A stretch of DNA of 64,000 bases from UBA4055 sp964648295 (GCA_964648295.1 CAZYNH010000009.1:1-64000), one strand, 5' to 3'; counted from the first letter of the stretch, positions 34,066-42,485 are shown. Notes: generated by a model not told the origin, from the sequence alone. Made by a program: numbers and translations.

Positions 34066-34107
34066 TACTTACCGGATAAGATGTTAACCGGAAACAATTA
34101 TTACCGG
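34056..34107. promoter_or_regulatory. Operator-like cluster of CCGGTAA/TTACCGG sites
   Basis: An inverted repeat CCGGTAA (34056-34062) and TTACCGG (34069-34075) is followed by TTAACCGG (34084-34091) and another TTACCGG (34101-34107) that runs into the GGAGG ribosome site of the ATPase gene at 34119. Four related half-sites in 52 bp over the -10 and the leader are what an autoregulatory or partner repressor would need. The binding protein is unknown. Confidence 0.6.
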
Positions 34108-34118
34108 AGGGTACTATA

Positions 34119-35384
34119 ATGAAGCAGTTATTTAAAGAGCTGATCTTAGATTTTCAGGAACCTGTCATCAATGCGGGAGTTACCCGCCTTATAGAAATTA
34201 CACCGGTGCATAAAAAGGCTACTGTCTGTATGGGCGTTCGGCGCTCGGGGAAATCAACATTAATGTTTCAGATCATTGAAAAGCTTATAAATAAAGGTGT
34301 TCCAAAGAGCGATATTTTATATTTGAATTTTTTCGATGAACGGCTTCACACATTAAAACTTGAAGGATTGAAGGATATTACTGAAGCTTACTATACGCTT
34401 TATCCGGAAAAGAAAAATACTGCGACCGTTTATTATTTCTTTGATGAAATTCAGATGATCGAAGGCTGGGAAGCTTTTACAGAAAGGCTTCTTCGTACTG
34501 AAAAGTGCGAAATATATCTGACGGGATCGTCGGCCCGAATGCTTTCAAGGGAATTATTTCCATTTTCTTTTAAGGAATATCTCGGCTATAAAGGAATCGC
34601 CGCGCCTGATAATCTTTCAGCTAAATCCCGTTTGCTCATAGAGAAAACTTTTGAGGAATACATGGAAACGGGCGGATTTCCCGAAACTGCCGGATCTGAA
34701 AAAGCTTTAAGGATAAAAATACATCAGGAATACTTTGGCGCGATGTTGTTCAGGGATCTTATAGAAAGACACGACATCTCTCACCCGAAAGCTGTTACGG
34801 ACCTTGCTCACTGGCTGTCGGATAATACGGCTTCGCTTTATTCTGTAAATAATCTCACAAACTATCTGAAGTCTCTGGGTCATAAAGTATCAAAATCGTC
34901 AGTGTCGGACTATATGCAATGGTTCGAAGATGCTTATATCTTTTTTACCGTAAGGATATTTGACGCGTCGTTAGCCAGATCGAACACAAATCCGAAAAAG
35001 ATTTATTGTATAGATCATTCTCTCGTGAGATCGGTAAGCTCCGGGATCCTTGTAAATTCAGGTCACCTGCTCGAAAATCTGGTATTTATTACTTTAAGGC
35101 GGTGCGGTAAGAATGTATATTATTACAAATGCGGAAGCGGAAAGGAAGTTGATTTCATTATAACGGACAAAAGCGGTAAAAAAATGCTGGTTCAGGTATG
35201 CGAATCAATGGCAGATCCCAAAACGAAAAAGCGGGAAATATCCGCACTGGCGGAAGCGATGGCGGAATTAAAACTGAATTCAGGCATAATTGTTACTTTA
35301 GATAAAGAAGAAACGATACAGGTAGAGACCGGTGAGATCAACTTGATCCCGGCATGGCGTTTTGTATATGAATTTCATGGATAG
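34119..35384 (+). CDS. ATPase with DUF4143-like C-terminus, second of three
   Basis: 421 residues. Walker A is G39-V-R-R-S-G-K-S-T, Walker B is Y-F-F-D-E-I-Q-M-I, and the sensor is Y-L-T-G-S-S-A-R-M-L. Later come F-E-E-Y-M-E-T-G-G-F-P and an HTH-like part with S-K-S-S-V-S-D-Y-M-Q-W. The C-terminus has E-V-D-F-I-I-T-D-K-S-G and V-Q-V-C-E-S, a nuclease-like strand pattern in which the usual E-x-K is Q-V-C. The R-R-S-G-K variant and length separate it from its neighbours, so these three genes are not recent duplicates. It has a strong GGAGG site and an operator-like leader. Confidence 0.85.
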   Translation: MKQLFKELILDFQEPVINAGVTRLIEITPVHKKATVCMGVRRSGKSTLMFQIIEKLINKGVPKSDILYLNFFDERLHTLKLEGLKDITEAYYTLYPEKKNTATVYYFFDEIQMIEGWEAFTERLLRTEKCEIYLTGSSARMLSRELFPFSFKEYLGYKGIAAPDNLSAKSRLLIEKTFEEYMETGGFPETAGSEKALRIKIHQEYFGAMLFRDLIERHDISHPKAVTDLAHWLSDNTASLYSVNNLTNYLKSLGHKVSKSSVSDYMQWFEDAYIFFTVRIFDASLARSNTNPKKIYCIDHSLVRSVSSGILVNSGHLLENLVFITLRRCGKNVYYYKCGSGKEVDFIITDKSGKKMLVQVCESMADPKTKKREISALAEAMAELKLNSGIIVTLDKEETIQVETGEINLIPAWRFVYEFHG

Positions 35385-35395
35385 AAAGTCGTTCC

Positions 35396-36718
35396 TTAAG
35401 CGTCAAAGAATTTTCTGTAGAGCGGGGAGAGGTATATGGGCAGCGATAAAAGTTCGTAATCCCCCGTTGTTTTTGAAGGCTGATCGGCATTGAACCTGAG
35501 CGCAGTTTTGAGCTTTTTTTCTTTCATGAACACCTGCAGCGACCTGAGCGTTCCGCTTTTTCCGGCTTTGACCTCGATCGGTATTATCTTATTGTTGTGA
35601 TCAGTTACGAAATCGAGTTCCGCATTGGAATTTTTTGCCTCTCTCACCCAGTAATATAGCTTTGGATCAAGAAAGAACGGTTCTGTTGAAAGCATCTGCT
35701 GTCCAACGAACTGCTCCGCGAGGCTGCCTTCATTTACTGCAATAACATCATTTATGTCGGTAAGTCTTAATTTGAGAATGTGGTTGGCGAGCCCGATATC
35801 GAGAAAAAGGGGTTTTATTATTTTGTCGTTCTGACCCTGTTCAAGCGGAATTCCATCGGCGGATGTATGATTTACCAGTCCTGCGATCCTGCTCATTTCG
35901 AGAAGTTTGAATGCGGTTCTTAAAGCGTCAGATCTTTTATGCGGATCTATATTTACATATTTGATCTTTCTGCCCAGCCCGGCCGGTATGTATCTGAGCA
36001 CAGTGACGAGTGTTTCCTGCTGAGCTTTGGTCCCGTATTTGGAAAAATCGAGTTCGAGCGATCTTAAAATGCTTTCGTGTATCCTTTCAACTTCGATCAG
36101 ATCTTTTGATTCGCTGTATTCTCTGACGGCTTCAGGCATTCCCCCGATAAAATAATACATTCTGACAAGCTTTAAAAGTTTATCGTGTATCGGCGGACTG
36201 ATCTTTTCCCACGGCTCGTAACTGCTCAGAAATCCCGTCAGGCCGGTTTCTCCCACAGCATCGAGAAATTCAAAAAAATTTAAAGGGTGCATATAGGCGA
36301 ATTCCACTCTTCCGACAGGCATTGAGTAGTTTATCTCGTTAAGAACATGGTCCAATAGAGACCCGGCTGCGATGATGTGAAGTTTCGGCCTTTTTTCATA
36401 AAAGTATCTGAGCCCGGCAATTGCCTGCGGACATTGCTGTATCTCATCGAGAAATATCAGCGTTTCCCCGTCTTTTGCACTCACGCCCAAATATGCGGTC
36501 AGGTTGGTCAATATAGAGTCAATATCGTTCGTCTTAAAAAATTCTTTAAGTTCCGGTTTTTCTTCAAAATTGACCTTTATAACATCCGCAAAGTTTTTTT
36601 TGCCGAATTCTTCTATCGTAAAAGTTTTCCCGATCTGCCTTGCCCCTCTGACTATGAGCGGCTTTCTGCTTTTCCTGTTTTTCCATTCTTCGAGATATGA
36701 TTCAAAATATCTTTTCAT
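35396..36718 (-). CDS. AAA_14/DUF4143 ATPase, third of three
   Basis: 440 residues. Walker A is G25-A-R-Q-I-G-K-T, Walker B is L-I-F-L-D-E-I-Q-Q-C, and the sensor is A-A-G-S-L-L-D. A middle region has P-L-N-F-F-E-F-L and Y-F-I-G-G-M-P-E-A-V. The C-terminal DUF4143 domain has N-A-E-L-D-F-V-T and I-P-I-E-V-K-A-G, a fully preserved D-x(n)-E-x-K nuclease-like core. It ends 11 bp from the convergent ATPase at 34119. Transcription probably starts from the promoter at 36744-36772, part of a duplicated 33-bp unit. Function unknown. Confidence 0.86.
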   Translation of the reverse strand: MKRYFESYLEEWKNRKSRKPLIVRGARQIGKTFTIEEFGKKNFADVIKVNFEEKPELKEFFKTNDIDSILTNLTAYLGVSAKDGETLIFLDEIQQCPQAIAGLRYFYEKRPKLHIIAAGSLLDHVLNEINYSMPVGRVEFAYMHPLNFFEFLDAVGETGLTGFLSSYEPWEKISPPIHDKLLKLVRMYYFIGGMPEAVREYSESKDLIEVERIHESILRSLELDFSKYGTKAQQETLVTVLRYIPAGLGRKIKYVNIDPHKRSDALRTAFKLLEMSRIAGLVNHTSADGIPLEQGQNDKIIKPLFLDIGLANHILKLRLTDINDVIAVNEGSLAEQFVGQQMLSTEPFFLDPKLYYWVREAKNSNAELDFVTDHNNKIIPIEVKAGKSGTLRSLQVFMKEKKLKTALRFNADQPSKTTGDYELLSLPIYLSPLYRKFFDA

Positions 36719-36743
36719 GACGACTCCGATGTATTATGGCTGT

Positions 36744-36803
36744 AATGTAAAAATACTATTGGAAAAATGCAAGTATTATGTAAAAATACCATTGGAAAAA
36801 TGC
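36744..36803 (-). promoter_or_regulatory. Promoter within a duplicated 33-bp-period element, third ATPase gene
   Basis: On the - strand the proximal copy gives TTGCAT (36772-36767), 17-bp spacer, TACATT (36749-36744). A near-identical copy lies 33 bp further upstream (36778-36803), differing at CTATT versus CCATT. The duplication places a second -35/-10-like pair upstream, and both copies carry ATTGGAAAAATGC, a possible repressor site. Confidence 0.55.
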
Positions 36804-36828
36804 AGAACAAGTTGGAAATCAGACCAAT

Positions 36829-36859
36829 AAAAAAGCCCCTTTCGGTAAGGGGCTTTTTG
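36829..36859 (-). terminator. Intrinsic terminator, bidirectional in form
   Basis: Stem GCCCCTT (36835-36841) and AAGGGGC (36847-36853) with loop TCGGT, flanked by A-run and T-run. It ends the - strand transcript of the gene at 36877 and shields the ATPase promoter that lies just beyond. Confidence 0.85.
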
Positions 36860-36876
36860 CTGATAATGGATCTATA

Positions 36877-38091
36877 CTACCACTCGTAATCTTCTTCCTC
36901 TTCAGATTTTTTCTCCGCTTTAGGTCTGTTCTTCATTTCAATGAAATCGAAATTATATGATGCTCCCAGCGTCAGTTTATAGTCAGGTACCTTGTCTTTC
37001 TCTTTTAGGTGGACTTCGAACCCGAATCCGGCGAATACATTGAGTTCGGGGATAGAATAATAGTTCACCCTCGTGTCTAATTTCATGGAGTTGATGCTGT
37101 CGCTTTCCGGGTCGTCACCGAGCTGCCATGTGGTTCCTGAGATCGAAGCTACAAAGTTGAGCTTGTCGTTAAAGTCCTGAGCGTATTCAACACCAAATGA
37201 GAGGTCAAGATAGCTTCCCTGGTAACCCTTTGTGTATTCCCACGGAAAGACCCTTACCGCTTCAGTCGCGAGCTGGTATTTTATGCTCATAAAACCTCTC
37301 GCGACAGCGTTCGGGATCCATTTCTCAAGGTCATAGGCGTAATCACCAGCAGCGCCAAAGAACATCGGCAGTTTTTCAGGCGACTCGTCATCATAAGATT
37401 CTGTCAGCCTGTATTCGAACAATCCGTAAACAAAATATCCGTCCTGGAATTTTGCCCAGGGAGAGAGTTTTTTAATATCGACCGTTTTTTTATCATATCC
37501 AACATTGAGAGTAAAATCAACAACCGAATGTGAATATCCGTCAATGTTCTCGTTCTGGGGAGTAATGCTTTCGTATGTCAGAGGAAGTCCGAACGCAAAG
37601 AACCATCTGTTCTTGTCGTCAACCGCTTTCTGCTCCTCTTCGGTATCCACCCAGTCTTCTTCCCATGAGTCTTTCTTACCTTTTTTCCCGGTAGCCTTTT
37701 TATCCTCTTCGCCGCCGCCGAATTTCGAAAGCATCTCTTTTGTCACATAGAACCTGAACTGCGGGTCAATGTGAAGATAAAGGGTCGATCCGAATCCGTC
37801 CTCTCCTTCATGAGCTTCTCCGTCATATATCGTTTTGCTCATATCGTATCTGAGGTCCCCGAACAGAAAGAACTTATTAGTTTCCTCCTGCGCCGTCTCA
37901 AGAGTATACCTCAGGTTCGGGATGGAAAATCCGGTAGTGCTGACGGGAATATCTGCAGAATTAAAGGTGTAGCCAAAATCCAAACCGGCGTCAATTTTGT
38001 TCTTAATAACCACAGTCTCAGGCCCTTTTTTGATCTGGCAAAAAACACACGCCGCCGCCAGCATCATCAACAGTACAACCGCCTTTTTCAT
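36877..38091 (-). CDS. Outer-membrane beta-barrel-like protein, unrecognised
   Basis: 404 residues. The signal peptide is M-K-K-A-V-V-L-L-M-M-L-A-A-A-C-V-F-C; a lipobox is possible but not convincing. The rest alternates hydrophobic and polar residues with aromatic girdles (D-A-G-L-D-F-G-Y-T-F, Y-F-V-Y-G-L-F-E-Y-R-L, L-D-L-S-F-G-V-E-Y-A), the pattern of a 12- to 16-strand barrel. There is one lysine- and acid-rich insert (about 128-158) that may be a surface or periplasmic loop, and an acidic tail (E-E-E-D-Y-E-W). The ATG has GGAG upstream and a promoter at 38160-38188. It is followed by a terminator. Substrate unknown. Confidence 0.7.
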   Translation of the reverse strand: MKKAVVLLMMLAAACVFCQIKKGPETVVIKNKIDAGLDFGYTFNSADIPVSTTGFSIPNLRYTLETAQEETNKFFLFGDLRYDMSKTIYDGEAHEGEDGFGSTLYLHIDPQFRFYVTKEMLSKFGGGEEDKKATGKKGKKDSWEEDWVDTEEEQKAVDDKNRWFFAFGLPLTYESITPQNENIDGYSHSVVDFTLNVGYDKKTVDIKKLSPWAKFQDGYFVYGLFEYRLTESYDDESPEKLPMFFGAAGDYAYDLEKWIPNAVARGFMSIKYQLATEAVRVFPWEYTKGYQGSYLDLSFGVEYAQDFNDKLNFVASISGTTWQLGDDPESDSINSMKLDTRVNYYSIPELNVFAGFGFEVHLKEKDKVPDYKLTLGASYNFDFIEMKNRPKAEKKSEEEEDYEW

Positions 38092-38159
38092 ATTCGCTCC
38101 GCTTTATTTTTATGTTCATTAAACGCTTTATATTAAGCATATCAAGCATAAGAAGATGT

Positions 38160-38188
38160 AAATTAAGAAATTATTCGATTTATGTCAA
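38160..38188 (-). promoter_or_regulatory. Candidate promoter for the outer-membrane-like gene
   Basis: On the - strand: TTGACA (38188-38183), 17-bp spacer, TAATTT (38165-38160). The leader would be about 62 bases long before ATG 38091. It lies between two - strand outer-membrane-like genes, so they can be expressed separately. Confidence 0.55.
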
Positions 38189-38210
38189 CCATTTTATTTC
38201 CGAATATTCA

Positions 38211-39431
38211 TTAGAAAGTAAGGTTGAACCTGGCGTTCCCGCCCCCGAAAACCCCGGTATTAATAAGCTGTCCCGCAGAAATATAAAGGCTGCAGTTTGG
38301 GGAAAAACGGTATTCAAGACCCAGCTTTAACAGCTCTTTGTCCCAGTATTTTTCGCCGGATTTTATGTAAAAATAATTATCCTCAGGTTCTTTTTGCGTG
38401 TAGCATCCCATGTATGAGAGTTCGGCTGTGAATTTGGTGTGAATGCGGTACTTGTATATAAGATAAGGTAAAAGGGCGGGGTAGTCTATCGTATAACTTT
38501 TCTTATGACCGTTGTCCAGAGCCTGTCCGTCAATGAGGTCGAATTCGTGTTCGGTCCGGGCGTAACATATTCCCGGCTCAACAGAATTCCTCTCATTTAC
38601 GGCCAAGATACCGCCCAGTTTAAAATTGTACAGTACTGCCGAGAAACTGTATTCCGAGATGTCAAGCGTGCTGTCCTTAAATCTCATGCCGTCACTGAAA
38701 GAATCGTAAAAATTCTCGCCGTAAAGTCTCAGCCTGTCTGTTATGTCGTATTCGATCCTTCCGTAGAAATTCATTTTATTCTGCGAATGCTTAAGTCTGT
38801 CTGTAAACGGCCCCGGTTCCCAGACCCTATCAAAGCCTGTCCCGTATCTGCCGGACAGATAGAAATACAGTCTGTTAAGGTAAAATCTTATATTTGAGGT
38901 CAAACTTACAGGCGTGTTGAGGTTTTTCCCGTCCCCGATATTTTTTATGTCAAAAAGAAAATCGTCGAATGTTATTCCGATATGCGCATATACCGTCTGG
39001 AATGTGAAGAGCGCGCCTGCGCTTATATCTATCTCTTCCTTTCTGCTTTCAAGATCGGTCTCTCCGGTAACGGTAACACGATCGTTTAACCTGTATCCTA
39101 TCCCCACTGTTGAAACATTCTCCACATGGGACAGATGGCGGCTCTCAAGATTTTTGTACCTGAACCTGAAAATGAAGTTTTCGCCGATGTTTTTGTTTAT
39201 TACGGCCTCTTCGCTGCTCATTAAAAGCCATGTAGTCTGGCTGCCGTGCGTAGTTTGAACAAAGCCTCCTTCAAAAAGCCTGCCCTCCCTTGCCCTTTTC
39301 CATTCAGTCGTCTGGTCGTAATTCAGGTAAGGGTAAAGAAAGAATTCCTCGTCAAAATACGGTACAGTGAAAGGATAAGCGTAAATTGAGGCCGTGATGA
39401 CAAAGGCAAGTATTGACAGCGCTTTTTTCAT
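38211..39431 (-). CDS. Outer-membrane beta-barrel-like protein, unrecognised
   Basis: 406 residues. A clear signal peptide (M-K-K-A-L-S-I-L-A-F-V-I-T-A-S-I-Y-A) is followed by many amphipathic strands with aromatic ends (F-I-F-R-F-R-Y, Y-F-Y-L-S-G-R-Y-G-T-G, L-G-L-E-Y-R-F). The C-terminus is N-A-R-F-N-L-T-F, ending in phenylalanine as BAM substrates often do. It is not clearly similar to the neighbour at 36877 beyond general barrel features. The predicted promoter places the transcript start at or next to the ATG, and no ribosome site precedes it, so translation may be leaderless. Function unknown. Confidence 0.7.
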   Translation of the reverse strand: MKKALSILAFVITASIYAYPFTVPYFDEEFFLYPYLNYDQTTEWKRAREGRLFEGGFVQTTHGSQTTWLLMSSEEAVINKNIGENFIFRFRYKNLESRHLSHVENVSTVGIGYRLNDRVTVTGETDLESRKEEIDISAGALFTFQTVYAHIGITFDDFLFDIKNIGDGKNLNTPVSLTSNIRFYLNRLYFYLSGRYGTGFDRVWEPGPFTDRLKHSQNKMNFYGRIEYDITDRLRLYGENFYDSFSDGMRFKDSTLDISEYSFSAVLYNFKLGGILAVNERNSVEPGICYARTEHEFDLIDGQALDNGHKKSYTIDYPALLPYLIYKYRIHTKFTAELSYMGCYTQKEPEDNYFYIKSGEKYWDKELLKLGLEYRFSPNCSLYISAGQLINTGVFGGGNARFNLTF

Positions 39432-39437
39432 GCGTTA

Positions 39438-39466
39438 ATAATATTCAAAAATAGTGAAACAATCAA
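39438..39466 (-). promoter_or_regulatory. Candidate promoter with -10 almost touching the ATG
   Basis: On the - strand: TTGATT (39466-39461), 17-bp spacer, TATTAT (39443-39438). The expected transcript start (about 39431) is the A of the ATG of the outer-membrane-like gene. Confidence 0.5.
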
Positions 39467-39487
39467 GCCGATTAATAAAAATTTAGT

Positions 39488-39516
39488 TTGACAAAAGCTG
39501 AGATTTGGATTATTTT
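39488..39516 (+). promoter_or_regulatory. Candidate promoter for the aminotransferase/dehydratase pair
   Basis: TTGACA (39488-39493), 17-bp spacer, TATTTT (39511-39516). The TTG of the -35 box is also the first in-frame start-like codon of the aminotransferase frame. Transcription should start near 39523, downstream of it, so that codon cannot be the translated start. Confidence 0.65.
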
Positions 39517-39574
39517 ACGCTACGGCATTTTCAGAAAAAGGATAAGTGATATACAAAAACCGGGGGATCTTCAC

Positions 39575-40699
39575 TTGGATCATAAAAAGATTTGGCTTTC
39601 GTCACCGCATATAGGGGAAAATGAGAAAAAATTCGTTCAGGATGCTTTCGACTCCAATTGGGTCGCTCCGCTGGGACCGAATGTCGACGCGTTCGAAAAT
39701 GAGATGTGCGCCTATCTCGGCGTAAGATCGGCGGCCGCTCTGAGCGCCGGAACGGCGGCGATCCATCTTGCGCTGATCATGGGCGGCGTAAAAGCCGGTG
39801 ACGAGGTCATCTGCCAGTCTTTCACCTTCTCCGGATCCGCCAACCCGATCGCGTACCAGCAGGCAAAGCCCGTTTTCATTGACAGCGAAAAAGAGAGCTG
39901 GAACATGAGCCCGGAGCTTCTTGAGGAGGCCGTTCTGGACAGAAAGAAAAAAACTGGTGCCTATCCAAAAGCGGTCATCGCGGTACACCTCTACGGACAG
40001 AGCGCGCGGATAGACAGAATAGCCGATATATGTAAAAAATACGGGATCATGCTGATAGAGGACGCCGCCGAGGCCCTGGGAGCGTCTTATAAGGACAAAA
40101 AGCTCGGTACTTTCGGGGATATAGGCATACTTTCATTCAACGGCAACAAGATCCTGACTACTTCAGGCGGCGGGATGCTGGTGTCGGATAACGAGGAGTA
40201 CTGCAGAAAGGCGAGGTTCCTGGCCACCCAGGCGCGCGACGACGCTCCGCATTACGAACATTCATATATCGGATACAACTACAGGATGAGCAATGTTCTG
40301 GCGGGAATCGGAAGGGGCCAGCTGCTTGTGCTTGACGAAAGAGTGAAAAGAAAAAGAGAGATTTTCAGTTTGTATAAAAAACTGCTGAACGGCGGAGGGG
40401 AGTCCGTTTTTCAGCCGGAAATAGAAGGTTCTTTAGGGAACAGATGGCTCACAGCAGTCCTTTTAAAAGAAGGCAAAAGGGAAGATGTTAGGCTTGAACT
40501 CTTAAAATACAACATAGAGACGAGACCTCTTTGGAAACCCATGCACCTTCAGCCTGTATTCAGGGACTGCGTGAATTACTCCGACGGAACAAGCGAAAAA
40601 ATGTTCGAATTCGGGTTATGCCTGCCTTCGGACACCAAACTGACTGACGGGGAGATCGAACAGATAGCGGAGAGAATTAACAGAGTGCTAATTATGTAA
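39575..40699 (+). CDS. DegT/DnrJ/EryC1/StrS sugar aminotransferase
   Basis: 374 residues from TTG 39575, which is preceded by GGGGGAT at six bases. The longer frame from 39488 starts in a -35 box. Motifs: I-W-L-S-S-P-H-I-G near the start, L-S-A-G-T-A-A-I-H-L-A-L, G-D-E-V-I-C-Q-S-F-T-F, L-I-E-D-A-A-E-A-L-G-A-S-Y, and the PLP lysine in S-F-N-G-N-K-I-L-T-T-S-G-G-G-M. The family transaminates keto-sugar nucleotides with glutamate. The PglF-type dehydratase 10 bp downstream makes a 4-keto sugar, so a PglE-like C4 amination to UDP-bacillosamine-type sugar is likely. A WbpE-type C3 role for the WbpB product is the alternative. Confidence 0.9.
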   Translation: MDHKKIWLSSPHIGENEKKFVQDAFDSNWVAPLGPNVDAFENEMCAYLGVRSAAALSAGTAAIHLALIMGGVKAGDEVICQSFTFSGSANPIAYQQAKPVFIDSEKESWNMSPELLEEAVLDRKKKTGAYPKAVIAVHLYGQSARIDRIADICKKYGIMLIEDAAEALGASYKDKKLGTFGDIGILSFNGNKILTTSGGGMLVSDNEEYCRKARFLATQARDDAPHYEHSYIGYNYRMSNVLAGIGRGQLLVLDERVKRKREIFSLYKKLLNGGGESVFQPEIEGSLGNRWLTAVLLKEGKREDVRLELLKYNIETRPLWKPMHLQPVFRDCVNYSDGTSEKMFEFGLCLPSDTKLTDGEIEQIAERINRVLIM

Positions 40700-40709
40700 G
40701 GATCCCCAA

Positions 40710-42485
40710 ATGATCAAACTTCTAAGATCATCGAACAAAAGGCTTCTTTCCGTATTCGTCACCCTTCTTCTGACGATTGCGAGCTATTTCTCCTCGATAG
40801 CTTTCCTGGGCCTGAAAACGCATCTTAACCATCTTATATTCATCTTCTCGATGAGGATAATACTTTCGTTCATAATCTTAAACGACTACAAGCTCTCATG
40901 GTCTGCGGCAACAGCCAGGTCATATCTTAAGAAGAACATTATCGGGATGATCGTTTTCGGAATATCGCTTCCGGTTTTCTTTGTTGTCTTCAAGCATCCC
41001 TTCATCATTTTCAAGATGCTGCTTCTCGAGCTCGTTTTCTTTCTTTTCATGCAGAATTTCGCCATGTTCCTCTACAGGTATGTCTATGTTACTTCCATGG
41101 CAAAAAAGTCAATGACGGCGGTGATCTACGGAGCGGGCAAGGCGGGCCAGAAAATACTGGAGGAATTCGCGGATACGCCGTACAGGGTCGTCTGTTTTAT
41201 TGACGATAACGAAAAGCTGGGTCAGAGAGCGCTGGAGGGTGTCAGCGTGCTGACAAAGCAGAAATACATTGATATGGCGAAAAAGGAAAAGATAAGAAAG
41301 CACGATCTTCTTGTTATTGCCATACCGTCACTGGACGATAAAAAGCAGATAAAGAAATATTACGAAGAGCTCAGTCCGTATTTCGACAGCGTGAGGATAC
41401 TTCCCAATATAAAAGACATACTGATGGACAAAAGCTTTTTCACGCAGCTCAGGAATGTTGATGTTAAAGATCTTCTGGCAAGGCACCCCAAGGATCTTGA
41501 CGAGAAAAGGATCAGCGATTTTATAATGGGCAAGAGAATACTTGTCACGGGCGGCGGGGGAAGCATAGGGTCCGAGATCTGCAGGCAGGTCTGCAGGTAC
41601 GGTGCCGAACAGATTATAATCCTTGATCATTCCGAATACGACCTCTATCTTATAAACGAGGAGCTCAACTGTCCCAAGGTAGTGCCTGTTCTTCAGTCCG
41701 TCAGGCATCTTGAGCATCTTGAAAAAACATTTGAAAAATACAGGCCGCAGATAGTGGTGCACGCGGCGGCTTATAAGCATGTACCGATGGTCGAATACAA
41801 TAAGATAGAGGGCATAACGAATAATATTATTGGCACAAAGAACTGTATTGACCTGTCAATAAAATACGGGGTGGAAAAATTCGTTCTGATCTCGACCGAC
41901 AAGGCGGTACGCCCGACCAATGTGATGGGCGCGACCAAGAGGGTCTGCGAGCTTTATGCGCAGAACATGAACAACAACGGAACGGAGATATGTTCAGTGC
42001 GCTTCGGGAATGTGCTGGGTTCGTCTGGTTCGGTGATCCCCAAGTTCACAAAACAGATACAGGAAGGCGGGCCTCTGACTATAACGCATCCGGACATAAC
42101 AAGGTACTTCATGCTCATTCCCGAAGCGTGCCAGCTTGTTCTGCAGGCGGCTTCTATCGGGCACGGCGGCGATGTGATGATTCTCGATATGGGCGAGCCT
42201 GTGAGGATCCTGGACCTGGCCAGAAGCATGCTCAAACTGGCGGGCAGGGAGGATATTGAGATAAAGTTCACAGGGCTCAGGCCGGGAGAGAAGCTTTATG
42301 AGGAGCTTTTAATTTCAGAAGACGACAAGACAACGGAGTTCGAGTCAATAACGGTCGCTCCGGCGCGGAAGTACGATATAGATCTCCTTAGCAGGCAGAT
42401 AGAGGAACTTCTTTCCGCTAAGGACAAGATAGCTAAACTTAAAAAAATAGTGCCGGAATTCAATCACAGGCCAAATGAGGTCTGA
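40710..42485 (+). CDS. PglF/WbpM-type membrane UDP-GlcNAc 4,6-dehydratase (retaining)
   Basis: 591 residues. There are four N-terminal membrane helices (about 14-125), a Rossmann/CoA-binding-like domain (V-I-Y-G-A-G-K-A-G-Q near 138), then the SDR catalytic domain from about 275 (I-L-V-T-G-G-G-G-S-I-G-S). The active-site stretch S-T-D-K-A-V-R-P-T-N-V-M-G-A-T-K has methionine where classical SDRs have tyrosine, as in WbpM and PglF. It removes water from UDP-GlcNAc to give the 4-keto-6-deoxy sugar with D-configuration at C5. It is distinct from the soluble inverting CapE at 15738. Its stop directly abuts the Rsh gene stop on the other strand. Confidence 0.92.
   Translation: MIKLLRSSNKRLLSVFVTLLLTIASYFSSIAFLGLKTHLNHLIFIFSMRIILSFIILNDYKLSWSAATARSYLKKNIIGMIVFGISLPVFFVVFKHPFIIFKMLLLELVFFLFMQNFAMFLYRYVYVTSMAKKSMTAVIYGAGKAGQKILEEFADTPYRVVCFIDDNEKLGQRALEGVSVLTKQKYIDMAKKEKIRKHDLLVIAIPSLDDKKQIKKYYEELSPYFDSVRILPNIKDILMDKSFFTQLRNVDVKDLLARHPKDLDEKRISDFIMGKRILVTGGGGSIGSEICRQVCRYGAEQIIILDHSEYDLYLINEELNCPKVVPVLQSVRHLEHLEKTFEKYRPQIVVHAAAYKHVPMVEYNKIEGITNNIIGTKNCIDLSIKYGVEKFVLISTDKAVRPTNVMGATKRVCELYAQNMNNNGTEICSVRFGNVLGSSGSVIPKFTKQIQEGGPLTITHPDITRYFMLIPEACQLVLQAASIGHGGDVMILDMGEPVRILDLARSMLKLAGREDIEIKFTGLRPGEKLYEELLISEDDKTTEFESITVAPARKYDIDLLSRQIEELLSAKDKIAKLKKIVPEFNHRPNEV

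Noticed and set aside
32673..36718. Toxin-antitoxin operon of Fic with a small antitoxin
   Set aside because: The Fic protein carries its own inhibitory motif (class II), and no small antitoxin frame lies next to it.
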